From: JAGXQV01 sp964505475
Lineage (GTDB): Bacteria; Pseudomonadota; Gammaproteobacteria; Burkholderiales; Sulfuricellaceae
Assembly (NCBI GenBank): GCA_964505475.1
Contig: CAZDIJ010000006.1
Location: 10,366 to 74,365 of the forward strand
DNA: 64,000 nucleotides
Reading direction: 5' to 3'
Shown here piece after piece: positions 32,020 through 41,015 of the stretch. The translations under genes were made by a program, and so were the position numbers. The notes beneath the pieces are model-generated. The model worked only from the letters and a program-made list of their open reading frames with translations. It was not told the DNA's origin and did not search any database. How positions within the stretch are numbered: the stretch's first letter is position 1; each line of letters opens with the position of its first letter.

Positions 32020-33144
32020 ATGGACTTCGCCCGACTTCTGATTGACTGGCAAAAGCAGCATGGTCGCCACGGCCTGCCCTGGCAGGTGGCGTGCGCCCCT
32101 TATCCGGTGTGGCTCTCCGAGATCATGTTGCAGCAGACCCAGGTGGCGACGGTGATTCCCTATTACCGGCGTTTTCTCGAACGCTTCCCGGACATCGCCG
32201 TGCTGGCGGCGGCGGAGGAGGATGCGGTGCTGGCGCTGTGGAGCGGGCTGGGCTACTACTCGCGGGCGCGCAACCTGCATCGTGCCGCGCGGGAAGTGGC
32301 GGCGCGGTACGGCGGCCAATTCCCGCGCGGGTTCGCGGAAATTCTCGCGCTGCCCGGTATTGGCCGCTCCACCGCCGCCGCCGTGAGCGTTTTCGCCTTC
32401 GGCCAGCGCCGCGCCATCCTCGACGGCAACGTCAAGCGCGTGTTGGCGCGCTGTTTCGCCGTCGAGGGCTATCCCGGCGCCAAGGCGGTGGAAAACGCTC
32501 TGTGGGCGCTCGCCGAAAGGCTGCTGCCGCAGGACGGCATCGAAAGCTATACCCAGGGACTGATGGATCTGGGGGCGAGCCTCTGCGCCCGCGCCAAGCC
32601 GCGCTGCGGCGAATGCCCGCTGGCCGGACTCTGCGTGGCGCGCCGCGACGGGCGCACCGCCGAACTGCCGTGGCGCAAGGCGCGCCCCGTCTTGCCGGAA
32701 AAGGAAATCGCGTTGCTGGTGCTGCTCGACGGCGGCGAAATCCTCCTGGAAAAGCGCCCGCCGACGGGCATTTGGGGCGGTTTGTGGAGCCTGCCGGAAG
32801 TGTCGTTGAATGGCGACCCGGCGCAGGCGGCGCTGGAGCGCTACGGCGTCGAGGCGACGGATTTCGCGGCGCTGCCGCCGATCCGCCACACCTTCACCCA
32901 TTTCCGCCTGCACATCCAGCCGCTGCGCGCCGAGGTGAGACGCCATCGTCCCGAAGCGCGCCAAGCCGGCGCGGTGTGGCTGGCGCTGCCGGATGCCTTG
33001 GGTGCGGCGCTGCCGGCGCCGGTGCGTAAACTGCTTGTTGCCGCGTCTGTAGCCGTAGCCGCGCGCGTCGAGCGCGGCAGGCCGCTGTCGGCGCCAGCGG
33101 CTACAGACGCGGCTACAGGGATACAACGGAGGGCTGAATCATGA
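32020..33144 (+). CDS. mutY: adenine DNA glycosylase MutY
   Basis: 374 aa from the ATG at 32020 (MDFARLLIDWQKQHGRHGLPWQ); the upstream in-frame extension spans a hairpin. HhH motif LPGIGRSTAAAVSVFAFG and catalytic Asp in RRAILDGNVKRVL; the 4Fe-4S ligands are C-x6-C-x2-C-x5-C (CARAKPRCGECPLAGLC). The C-terminal MutT-like domain (LLEKRPPTGIWGGLWSLPE) checks 8-oxoG. It removes A opposite 8-oxoguanine. The last ~33 residues (ASVAVAARVERGRPLSAPAATDAATG...) are translated from an inverted repeat, so the native C-terminus has been replaced. Confidence 0.95.
   Translation: MDFARLLIDWQKQHGRHGLPWQVACAPYPVWLSEIMLQQTQVATVIPYYRRFLERFPDIAVLAAAEEDAVLALWSGLGYYSRARNLHRAAREVAARYGGQFPRGFAEILALPGIGRSTAAAVSVFAFGQRRAILDGNVKRVLARCFAVEGYPGAKAVENALWALAERLLPQDGIESYTQGLMDLGASLCARAKPRCGECPLAGLCVARRDGRTAELPWRKARPVLPEKEIALLVLLDGGEILLEKRPPTGIWGGLWSLPEVSLNGDPAQAALERYGVEATDFAALPPIRHTFTHFRLHIQPLRAEVRRHRPEARQAGAVWLALPDALGAALPAPVRKLLVAASVAVAARVERGRPLSAPAATDAATGIQRRAES
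33040..33113. repeat. inverted repeat (GCCGCGTCTGTAGCCG arms) inside the mutY 3' end
   Basis: Perfect 16-bp arms 33040-33055 and 33098-33113 around 42 bases containing CGCGCGTCGAGCGCGG and GCCGCTGTCGGCGCCAGCGG. A rearranged relative stands at 35927-36000 (TGTAGCCGCTGGCGCTGACAGCGGC ... CGCGCTCGACGCGCGCGGCTACA, in pieces). Confidence 0.85.
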
Positions 33145-35894
33145 CGCAGTCTCGTCCGCCCAAGCGCCCCTGGCACAACCGCACCCCGGAGGAAGTCGCG
33201 TTGCGCCTGAAAACCGATCTGGCGCACGGGTTGGTGTCGTCCAAGGTGGCGCGGCGGCGCGAGCGTTTCGGCGCCAATCTGCTGTCGCCCAAGCGCGGCA
33301 AGCCAGCCTGGCGGCGTTTCCTGCTGCAATTCCACCAGCCGCTGATCTATATCCTGATCGCTTCCGGGACGGTCACGCTGTTCCTGCGCGAATGGGTGGA
33401 CGCCGGGGTGATCTTCGGCGTGGTGCTGGTCAACGCCGCCATCGGCTACATACAGGAGAGCAAGGCGGAGGACGCCATCGCCGCGCTGGCGCGGATGGCC
33501 GCCGGCAGCGCGACGGTGATCCGCGACGGGGTGAAGGGTGCTATTCCAGCCGCCGAACTGGTGCCGGGCGACATCGTCCTGCTCGCTCCCGGCGACAAGG
33601 TGCCGGCCGACTTGCGCCTGTTCCGCGTGCGCGAACTGGCGATCGACGAGGCGGCGCTCACCGGCGAATCGCTGCCGGTGCAGAAACAGAGCGCGCCGCT
33701 CGAACTCGACGCGGTGCTGGCCGAGCGCGCCAACATGGCCTACGCCGGCACGCTGGTGACGGGCGGGCAAGGCGCCGGCATCGTCGCGGCGACCGGCGAC
33801 CGCAGCGAAACCGGGCGCATCTCGCGCCTGATCGCCGCCGCCCCCGACCTTTCCACCCCGCTGACGCGCAAGATGGAACATTTCAGCGCGGTGATGCTGT
33901 ATGTGATTTTGGGGCTGGCGGCGTTTACCTTCGCGGTCGGCGCCTGGCGCGGCGAACCGGCGGTGGAGATGTTCATGGCGGCGGTGGCGCTGGCCGTGGG
34001 GGCGATACCCGAGGGGCTGCCCGCCGCCATCACCATCACCCTGGCCATCGGCGTGTCGCGTATGGCCAAACGCCGCGCCATCATCCGCAAGCTGCCGGCG
34101 GTGGAAACCCTGGGCGGGGCGACGGTGATCTGTTCCGACAAGACCGGCACGCTTACCGAGAACCAGATGACGGTGCAGGAAATTCATGCCGGCGGGCTGG
34201 ACTATGCGGTGAGCGGCAGCGGCTACGCGGCAGTGGGCGAGATCAGCCGCGAAGGCATGGTGGTGGCGCCGCGCGGCGCCCTGCTGGGCTGTTTGATGGC
34301 GGGGGTGCTGTGCAACGACGCGGTGTTGAGCGGCGGCGGGGATGGGCGCGAAGTGGCCGGCGACCCCACCGAGGGGGCGTTGCTGGTGGCGGCGGAAAAG
34401 GGCGGGCTGGACCCGGCGCGGCTGCGCGTCGCCTTCTCGCGCCGCGACGAACTGCCTTTCGAATCGCGCACCCAACTGATGGCCACCCTGCACGGCATGC
34501 CGGACGGCGGCCAGGTGCTTTACGTCAAGGGCGCGCTGGAGAAAGTCCTCGAACGCTGCCGCGACATGCTCGGCCAGGATGGCGAAATCGCGGCGCTCGA
34601 TGCCGAAACCATCGAGGGACAGGCGCTGGCGATGGCGGCGCGCGGGCTGCGCGTGCTGGCGCTGGCCAAGGGGCAATTCCACGATGGGGCGCACGGCGGC
34701 GCGCGGCTCGAACACGCCCATCTCGACGGCGGCCTGACCTTCCTCGGCCTGCAAGGGATGATCGACCCGCCGCGCCCGGAAGCCCTGACGGCGGTGGCGG
34801 CATGCCGCTCGGCGGGGATCGCGGTGAAGATGATTACCGGCGATCACGCCGTCACCGCCGCCGCCCTCGCCGCCCAGTTCGGCCTGGCGGGGGAGAATGG
34901 CGCACCGCCGCTGACCGGGCGGGAGATCGCCGCACTGTCCGATGAGGAATTGCGCGACGCGGTATCCCACGCCGCCGTCTTCGCCCGCGTCGAGCCGGAA
35001 CAGAAACTGCGCCTGGTGCGCGCCTTGCAGGCCGGGGGGCAGATCGTGGCGATGACCGGCGACGGGGTCAACGACGCCCCCGCCCTCAAGCAGGCCGACA
35101 TCGGCATCGCCATGGGGCGTAGCGGCACCGAGGTGGCCAAGGAAGCCGCCGCCATGCTGCTCACCGACGACAATTTCGCTTCCATCGAGGCGGCGGTGGA
35201 GGAAGGGCGCGGCGTGTTCGACAACCTGGTGAAATTCATCGCCTGGACGCTGCCGACCAATTTCGGCATGGGCTTCGTCATCGTTGCGGCGGTGCTGCAA
35301 GGCGTGACCCTGCCGATCACTCCGCTGCAAATTCTCTGGATCAACATGACCACCGCGGTGCTGCTCGGCCTGATGCTGGCCTTCGAGCCGGTCGGCGGCG
35401 ATGTCATGCGCCGTCCGCCGCGCCGCCCCGAGGCGCCCATCCTGACCAAGGCGCTGGCGTGGCGGGTGTTGCTGGTCGGCATCCTGCTGCTGGCCGGCGC
35501 CTTCGGCCTGTTCACGGCGGCGCTGCAAGCCGGCGCCGCCGTCGAGCAGGCGCGCACCGTGGCGGCCAACGTCTTCGTCATGGGGGAATTATTTTACTTG
35601 TTCAATTGCCGTTCCATGCGCGATTCGCCGTTCGCCGGGGGCGTCGCGCCATTCTTTTCCAATGCCTGGCTGTGGGGCGGCGTGGCGCTGATGATCGTCC
35701 TGCAATTGCTGTTCACCTACGCGCCGCCGATGAACCGCCTATTCGCCACCGCGCCGATCACCCTGGCCGATTGGGGGCGCATCGTCGCCTTCGGTCTGAC
35801 GGTGTTCGTGGTGATCGAGGCGGAGAAGGGGCTGAGACGCGCGCGCTTGGCTAAAGTACTTCACCGCAGAGACGCAGAGACGCAGAGGGTATAA
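33141..35894 (+). CDS. P2-type cation-transporting ATPase (PacL-like)
   Basis: 917 aa. N-terminal cation-ATPase domain (RTPEEVALRLKTDLAHGLVSSKVARRRERFGAN), actuator motif TGES (EAALTGESLPV), phosphorylation site CSDKTGTLTENQM, nucleotide domain KGALEKVLERC, hinge MTGDGVNDAPALKQADIGIAMG, and ten-helix membrane topology. M4 has AIPEGLP as in Ca2+/Mn2+ pumps, but M6 reads ILWINMTTAVLLGL without the calcium-site Asp, so the ion is uncertain. It starts inside the mutY stop region. The C-terminal HRRDAETQRV is encoded by a dispersed repeat. Confidence 0.9.
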   Translation: MTQSRPPKRPWHNRTPEEVALRLKTDLAHGLVSSKVARRRERFGANLLSPKRGKPAWRRFLLQFHQPLIYILIASGTVTLFLREWVDAGVIFGVVLVNAAIGYIQESKAEDAIAALARMAAGSATVIRDGVKGAIPAAELVPGDIVLLAPGDKVPADLRLFRVRELAIDEAALTGESLPVQKQSAPLELDAVLAERANMAYAGTLVTGGQGAGIVAATGDRSETGRISRLIAAAPDLSTPLTRKMEHFSAVMLYVILGLAAFTFAVGAWRGEPAVEMFMAAVALAVGAIPEGLPAAITITLAIGVSRMAKRRAIIRKLPAVETLGGATVICSDKTGTLTENQMTVQEIHAGGLDYAVSGSGYAAVGEISREGMVVAPRGALLGCLMAGVLCNDAVLSGGGDGREVAGDPTEGALLVAAEKGGLDPARLRVAFSRRDELPFESRTQLMATLHGMPDGGQVLYVKGALEKVLERCRDMLGQDGEIAALDAETIEGQALAMAARGLRVLALAKGQFHDGAHGGARLEHAHLDGGLTFLGLQGMIDPPRPEALTAVAACRSAGIAVKMITGDHAVTAAALAAQFGLAGENGAPPLTGREIAALSDEELRDAVSHAAVFARVEPEQKLRLVRALQAGGQIVAMTGDGVNDAPALKQADIGIAMGRSGTEVAKEAAAMLLTDDNFASIEAAVEEGRGVFDNLVKFIAWTLPTNFGMGFVIVAAVLQGVTLPITPLQILWINMTTAVLLGLMLAFEPVGGDVMRRPPRRPEAPILTKALAWRVLLVGILLLAGAFGLFTAALQAGAAVEQARTVAANVFVMGELFYLFNCRSMRDSPFAGGVAPFFSNAWLWGGVALMIVLQLLFTYAPPMNRLFATAPITLADWGRIVAFGLTVFVVIEAEKGLRRARLAKVLHRRDAETQRV

Positions 35895-36034
35895 CACAAC
35901 GCTCTTACCTATCGCGTTATGAATGCCTGTAGCCGCTGGCGCTGACAGCGGCTTGTCCCGGCGATTTGGGCTGGCCGCGCTCGACGCGCGCGGCTACAAA
36001 GCTTTGTCGCTTTTCTCTGCGCCTCTGCGGTTCA
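35861..36034. repeat. CGCAGAGACGCAGAG inverted repeat enclosing a second palindromic repeat
   Basis: Left arm TCACCGCAGAGACGCAGAGA then CGCAGAG, right arm TTTTCTCTGCGCCTCTGCGG then TTCA. Between them (35927-36000) lies the TGTAGCCGC/GCGGCTACA-type repeat related to the one in mutY. The left arm encodes the end of the P-type ATPase; the right arm ends just before the stop of the histidine kinase. Confidence 0.85.
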
Positions 36035-36050
36035 TTGAGGAAAGGTTGAT

Positions 36051-38069
36051 TCAGCCCAGCGGCACCGCCACGGTGAATTGGGCGCCGTCGCCGCTGTTGC
36101 GCACGTCGATATGGCCGCCCATGTTGGTTTCGATGATGGCCTTGGTCATGTAGAGGCCGATGCCGGTGCCCTTGGCTTTGGTGGTGAAGTAGGGGTCGAA
36201 GATTTTGGGCAGCACTTCTTCCGGGATGCCGCCGCCGTTGTCCGTCACCCGTACTGCCGCCATGCCGCTTTCTCCATGGACTTCCACGCGGATCAGGCCG
36301 CCTGACGGATGTTTCGCCAGGATTGCTTCCTTGGCGTTGTTGACGATGTTGAGCAGCGCCTGGGCATATTCGTTGGGATAGCCGACCGCGGTGATGTCGC
36401 GGGGAATATCCTCCACCAGCGTGATATTGTGGCTGGACAGGCCGGCGCCGAGGATTCCCTTGATTTCGGCGAGGCTGGCGGCCAGGCTGAATGAGGATTT
36501 TTCCTTGCCGGGGCGGAAGAAGTTGCGGAAATCGTCGATGGTGGTGGACATCTGCTGGATCAGGCGGGAACCGGTCTTGACCTGGCGCTCCAGCTCCTTC
36601 TCGGTCAGTTCGCCGAAATCGTAGGCATCCTTGATGTTGACCAGCAGCAGGTTGAGGGCGTTGATCGGCTGGCGCCACTGGTGGGCGATGTTGCCGATCA
36701 TCTCGCCCATCGCCGCGAGGCGCGACTGCTGGATGAGCAGGTGATCCTTTTCGCGGTTTTTCGCCGCCTCATCGGCAACGCGCCGTTCCAGGTTTTCGTT
36801 GAGCCGTTTCAATTCTTCCTCGGCGCGTTTGCGCTCGGTGATGTCGTGGATGATGGAAAACAGCAGATGCTTGCCCTCGCCGGCCTCGACCGGCGAGGAA
36901 TGCACTTCCACGGTGCGTAGTTCGCCGCCCGCCAGGCGGTGCGGAAAGACGAAATAATTGCGTTCCTCGCCCAGGGCTTTTAGCCTTTCCGCCTCCACAT
37001 CGCCGGGCGGCAGCGCGTTGACGTCCTGGATGCGCATGCGGCACAGCCGCTCGACGGGATAGCCGTAGAATTTCGCGGCGGAGGAATTGGCATCGACGAT
37101 GTCGCCGCTGGCCGGGTCGATCAGCAGCATGATGGCGTCGTGCCGCTTGAAGAGTTGGCGGAAACGCTCCTCACTGGCCTTCAGCTCAGCGACGACCACC
37201 GCGATCAGGATGGTGATGACCGCCATCGAGGCCATGTAGCTCCACAGGAACGCCAGCCCCAGGTGAGCGTCGCCCTGATGGAACGGGCCGTGGCCTTGGG
37301 CGGTGTGCCAGGCGGCGATGCCGGAAAGCAGCAGGGCGGTGAATGAGGAAGGCCATATCTCGCCGCGCAGGGAAAGCCAGCCCAGCAGCAGAAAAGGGAC
37401 GAACAGCAGCGGATGGGCGGCGGAAACCGCCGCCTGCTCGCTGAACAGCCAATTCGCGGCGAACACGGCGGTTGCCATGACGCCGAGGATTTCCGCGCCG
37501 CGCCAGCCGCGCAGCTTCTTTTTAATGGACGCAAAGGATAGGGTGAGCAGCGGCACTCCGGCGACCAGCGCGCCCATCGCGTCGCCCAGCCACCAGAACA
37601 GCCAGGCTTCGGGGAGCTTTTCCCAGGCAAGCAGGCCGGCCAGCGAGAGGTTGATTACCCCGTTGGCGGCGTTGATCGCCATGCAGCCGGCGGCGCCGAC
37701 GAACAGGAAGGCCAGCATGTCGCGGCGGCGCTGCAATGCGTGGCGGAAGTCCAGCCGCTTGAGCAGGTAGGCCGCCAGCCACGGCCCCAGGGTATTGCCG
37801 CAGGCGATGCCGGCGGCCAGCGGAAGAGACGAGCCGACCGCCAGGTTGACCAGGAACGCGCCCAGCCATACCCCCGGCCACATGCCGGGTCCCCAGCGCA
37901 GCAGCGCCGCCAGCGCGATGCCGGTGGGCGGCCAGATCAGGCTGATGTGCGAGCCGACGTAAGGCATCGAGAGGCCGAGGCGCCCGCCCAGGTAATAGGC
38001 GGCGGCGGTGGCGGCGATTCCCGCCAGCCAGCGGAGCGCGGCGTGCGGGTCAATGTTTGGGCGGCTCAT
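36051..38069 (-). CDS. MASE1-PAS sensor histidine kinase
   Basis: 672 aa. Residues ~10-310 are a MASE1 membrane sensor with about eight helices (ISLIWPPTGIALAALLRWGPGMWPGVWLGAFLVN is diagnostic). A PAS domain follows (~325-430, FRQLFKRHDAIMLLIDPASGDIVDANSSAAKFYGYP), then the phospho-acceptor box NIAHQWRQPINALNLLLVNIKD and an ATPase domain with NNAKEAIL, VTDNGGGIP and GTGIGLYMTKAIIE. The IAHQWRQPL-type H-box belongs to the HPK4-like subgroup. No response regulator lies nearby, so it is an orphan kinase; the ligand is unknown. Confidence 0.92.
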   Translation of the reverse strand: MSRPNIDPHAALRWLAGIAATAAAYYLGGRLGLSMPYVGSHISLIWPPTGIALAALLRWGPGMWPGVWLGAFLVNLAVGSSLPLAAGIACGNTLGPWLAAYLLKRLDFRHALQRRRDMLAFLFVGAAGCMAINAANGVINLSLAGLLAWEKLPEAWLFWWLGDAMGALVAGVPLLTLSFASIKKKLRGWRGAEILGVMATAVFAANWLFSEQAAVSAAHPLLFVPFLLLGWLSLRGEIWPSSFTALLLSGIAAWHTAQGHGPFHQGDAHLGLAFLWSYMASMAVITILIAVVVAELKASEERFRQLFKRHDAIMLLIDPASGDIVDANSSAAKFYGYPVERLCRMRIQDVNALPPGDVEAERLKALGEERNYFVFPHRLAGGELRTVEVHSSPVEAGEGKHLLFSIIHDITERKRAEEELKRLNENLERRVADEAAKNREKDHLLIQQSRLAAMGEMIGNIAHQWRQPINALNLLLVNIKDAYDFGELTEKELERQVKTGSRLIQQMSTTIDDFRNFFRPGKEKSSFSLAASLAEIKGILGAGLSSHNITLVEDIPRDITAVGYPNEYAQALLNIVNNAKEAILAKHPSGGLIRVEVHGESGMAAVRVTDNGGGIPEEVLPKIFDPYFTTKAKGTGIGLYMTKAIIETNMGGHIDVRNSGDGAQFTVAVPLG

Positions 38070-38218
38070 GAGGCGCGATTCTCGCAGATAATCGGATGGG
38101 AATACAGCCTGGCGGGGCGGGTTTTCCGGGATAAGCGCTGTCCTGTATCATCGTGGTCGTCGATTGGCCAAGCGGAGCACAGCGTGGAAATGAAAACCGA
38201 AGCGGCGGAAGGCTGACC

Positions 38219-38995
38219 GTGTATATCGACACGCATTGCCATCTCGATGCCGCCGAATTCGCCACCGACCGCGACGCGGTGGCGAGCCGCGCGCGGGACG
38301 CCGGGGTGGAGACGATGGTCGTCCCGGCGGTGGAGCGCGCCAATTTTGCGCTGGTGCGGGAAATTTGCCGCCGCTATCCTGGCTGCCGGCCGGCGCTGGG
38401 CATTCATCCGCTGTATGTCGGGCGCGCCCGCCCGGCAGACCTGGAGGCGTTGCGCGCCGCCGTGGCGGAACGGCGGCCGGTCGCCATCGGCGAGATCGGG
38501 CTGGATTTTTTCGTTCCCGATTATGATCGGGACATGCAGGAATTTTATTTCGCCGGACAGCTCAAGATCGCCCGCGATCACGATTTGCCGGTGCTGCTGC
38601 ACCTGCGTCGCGCCCAGGACGCCGTGCTGAAGTTCCTGCGCCGCTTCCCGGCGCCGGGCGGCATCGCCCACGCCTTCAACGGCAGCCGCCAGCAGGCCGA
38701 GGCTTTCATCGGGCTGGGCTTCAAGCTGGGTTTCGGCGGCGCCATGACCTGGCCGCGCGCCCTGCGCCTGCGCGAACTGGCGGCGACCTTGCCGCTGGAG
38801 AGCATCGTGCTGGAAACCGACGCGCCCGACATGCCCCCGGAATTCGTCGGCAAGGGCGGGCGCAACAGCCCGGAATACCTGCCGCGCATCGCTCAATGCC
38901 TGGCCGACCTGCGCCGCGCGCCGCTGGCGGAGGTCGCCGCGGCGTGCCGCGCCAATGCGCTGGCGGCGCTGCCGGGGTTGGGAGAGAGCGTATGA
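38219..38995 (+). CDS. TatD-family metal-dependent hydrolase
   Basis: 258 aa from the GTG at 38219, which places the metal motif THCHLD at the N-terminus as usual (AGCGGCGGAAGG upstream). Further ligands: ALGIHPLYV, IGEIGLDFF, LPVLLHLRRAQ, GGIAHAFNG and LETDAPDMPPEF. TatD proteins are Mg-dependent 3'-5' nucleases or deacylase-like enzymes. It overlaps the next gene by 4 bases (ATGA). Confidence 0.92.
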   Translation: MYIDTHCHLDAAEFATDRDAVASRARDAGVETMVVPAVERANFALVREICRRYPGCRPALGIHPLYVGRARPADLEALRAAVAERRPVAIGEIGLDFFVPDYDRDMQEFYFAGQLKIARDHDLPVLLHLRRAQDAVLKFLRRFPAPGGIAHAFNGSRQQAEAFIGLGFKLGFGGAMTWPRALRLRELAATLPLESIVLETDAPDMPPEFVGKGGRNSPEYLPRIAQCLADLRRAPLAEVAAACRANALAALPGLGESV

Positions 38996-40239
38996 CGCGG
39001 GACGGGATTTTCGCCGCTGTCTTGCTGTTGCTTTCCCTGGCCTTTCCCGCCCATTCCGCCGAGCCGGCGTGGCGCGAGACCGATGCCCAGGGCGAAACCG
39101 CCGTCCATCTTTATTTCTTCTGGTCGAAGCGCTGCCCCCATTGCCTGGAAGCCAAGCCTTACGTCGAAGCGCTGGCGGCGCGGCATTCCTGGCTCAAGCT
39201 GCATTCCGCCGAAATTTCCGGCCACCCGGAAAATCTCCGGCTATACCGCGAAATGGCCGCCGCGCTGGGGCGGGAGGCGCGCTCGGTGCCGGCCTTTTTC
39301 CTGTGCGGCGAGATGACGGTCGGCTTTCTCTCGCCCGGGGAGAGCGGCGCCGAATTGCTGCGCCAGGCGCAGGCGTGCCGCGCCGGAATTTCTCCGGGCG
39401 CGGCGTCCCCGTCCGTTACCTTGCCCGGCCTGGGAAGCGTCGATGCCGGCGCTTTTTCCCTGCCGCTGCTGACCGTGGCCATCGCCGGGCTGGATGCCTT
39501 CAACCCCTGCGCTTTTTTCGTCCTGCTGTTTCTCCTCAGCCTGCTGGCGCACGCCCGTGGCCGCGCCAGGATGCTGGGGGTGGGCGGGGTGTTCGTGTTT
39601 TTCTCCGGGCTGATCTACTTCCTCTTCATGGCGGCCTGGCTCAATGTCTTCCTTATCATGGAGGAGTTGCGCTACGTCACGCTAGTCGCGGGGCTGGTTG
39701 CCGTCGGCGTCGCGCTGGTCAACATCAAGGACTTTTTCCGGTTCAAGGCGGGTATTTCGCTGTCCATCCCCGATAGCGCCAAGCCGCTGCTCTACCAGCG
39801 CATGCGCAACCTGGCCGCGGCGGCGCGCTGGCCCTCGGCGCTGGCCGGCACGGCGGCGCTCGCCATCGCCGCCAACGCCTACGAGCTGCTGTGCACCGCC
39901 GGCTTTCCCATGGTCTACACGCGCCTCCTCACCCTGCGCGGCTTGCCGCCTTTCGACTACTACCTGTGGCTGGCGCTGTACAACGTGGTGTACGTGATTC
40001 CGCTGGCCGTCATCGTAATCGTTTTTGCCTGGACGCTGGGCGGCCGCAAATTGCAGGAAAGCGAGGGGCGCCTGCTCAAGCTGGTGTCGGGCAACATGAT
40101 GCTGGGTTTGGGGCTGGCGCTGCTGTTTGCCCCGCACTGGCTGAATAGCCTGGGCGCCACCGCGCTGCTGCTGGCGTTCACTGCTGTTGCGAGCGGCGCG
40201 ATGGCGTTTGTCGGGCGCCGCGCGGGGCGCGGGGGGTGA
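38992..40239 (+). CDS. thioredoxin-CcdA/DsbD-type membrane fusion protein
   Basis: 415 aa from the ATG overlapping the tatD stop. Signal peptide, then a thioredoxin-like domain (YFFWSKRCPHCLEAKPYVEAL with CPHC; SVPAFFLCGEMTVGF with the cis-Pro), then six to seven membrane helices with NPCAFFVLLFLLSLLAHARGR and ANAYELLCTAGFPMVYTR, whose Cys residues are in the positions used by CcdA/DsbD to pass electrons across the membrane. It likely carries reducing power from the cytoplasm to its own exported thioredoxin domain. The domain order (Trx before the membrane part) is the reverse of DsbD's usual gamma-domain position. Confidence 0.82.
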   Translation: MTRDGIFAAVLLLLSLAFPAHSAEPAWRETDAQGETAVHLYFFWSKRCPHCLEAKPYVEALAARHSWLKLHSAEISGHPENLRLYREMAAALGREARSVPAFFLCGEMTVGFLSPGESGAELLRQAQACRAGISPGAASPSVTLPGLGSVDAGAFSLPLLTVAIAGLDAFNPCAFFVLLFLLSLLAHARGRARMLGVGGVFVFFSGLIYFLFMAAWLNVFLIMEELRYVTLVAGLVAVGVALVNIKDFFRFKAGISLSIPDSAKPLLYQRMRNLAAAARWPSALAGTAALAIAANAYELLCTAGFPMVYTRLLTLRGLPPFDYYLWLALYNVVYVIPLAVIVIVFAWTLGGRKLQESEGRLLKLVSGNMMLGLGLALLFAPHWLNSLGATALLLAFTAVASGAMAFVGRRAGRGG

Positions 40240-40321
40240 ACGTCCGCGCCGTTGGGTTTCTGGCGGATGCCCGCCCGGACGGGATAGACGGCTGCGGCTC
40301 ACTCTTGTATTATTAAAATAG

Positions 40322-40464
40322 TTCAGCCACTGATTGACACGGATAATCACGGATTGTCAATGGCTTGCAATGTGTGCGCCTTGCACTTGCCGGGTGATCG
40401 GTCAATCTTCGCCAGACCGATGTCTTAGTTCAGCGTCAATCCGTGTTTATCCGTGGCTAAATTT
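40322..40464. repeat. CACGGATAATCACGGATTG inverted repeat
   Basis: Left TTCAGCCACTGATTGACACG then GATAATCACGGATTG; right CAGCGTCAATCCGTGTTTAT then CCGTGGCTAA. Complementary arms around ~70 bases. Same family as 21460-21561 and 63787-63822. It makes up most of the 288-base gap before the next gene. Confidence 0.75.
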
Positions 40465-40527
40465 GTTCGAGGGGGCGTCGCCTCATGGCGGCGGACTCCC
40501 GTTTCCGCGAAACTGGAGGGTAATATC

Positions 40528-40950
40528 ATGGCAAGCAATACCCATTCCGATCCCGAATTGACCAAAACCCGTAAGATTTCCTTTGCCGGATTGACTGCCG
40601 AGGAAGTCGCCAAGGTGGCGAGCCTGCTCAGCGGGCTGGAGCACGTCCAGGCCGTGCCGGGCGCTGACGGCGGCAGCGTGGTGGTGACTTATTGCGTCGC
40701 CGAGCACAAGCTGGAGGAGCTGGAGAACGTCCTGTCCACCCAGGGTTACCGTCTCGAAAGCAATCTGCTGGAACGCATCCGTCTCGGCCTGATCCATTTC
40801 GCCGAGGAAATCCAGCAAGACAATCTGCACACGCCCTTGCGCTCTCCGACGCGCGACGACCGCCTGCATGCGATCTATGCCAATGCCCGCGAGCGCCACC
40901 TGGAGGAAAACGCTCCCCTGCCGCCCGAAGACCTGCGCAACTACTTCTGA
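40528..40950 (+). CDS. protein of unknown function with an HMA-like N-terminal half
   Basis: 140 aa from the ATG at 40528, seven bases after GGAGGG. Residues ~15-75 (RKISFAGLTAEEVAKVASLLSGLEHVQAVPGADGGSVVVTYCVAEHKLEELENVLSTQGYRL) follow a ferredoxin-like HMA pattern without CxxC. The C-terminal half is helical and acidic, ending ENAPLPPEDLRNYF. No enzyme motif. It lies upstream of the CBS/antiporter pair and may share its transcript. Confidence 0.7.
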   Translation: MASNTHSDPELTKTRKISFAGLTAEEVAKVASLLSGLEHVQAVPGADGGSVVVTYCVAEHKLEELENVLSTQGYRLESNLLERIRLGLIHFAEEIQQDNLHTPLRSPTRDDRLHAIYANARERHLEENAPLPPEDLRNYF

Positions 40951-41015
40951 TTCCTTAACCTTGATTGATCCGCCCCGGCGAATTCAGCGCCGTGGCGGTC
41001 ATATGCCTACCGAAC

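Noticed and set aside
32841..35528. 895-codon minus-strand frame opposite the P-type ATPase
   Set aside because: Antisense shadow, His/Arg/Gly-rich without motifs, while the plus strand has all P-type ATPase motifs.
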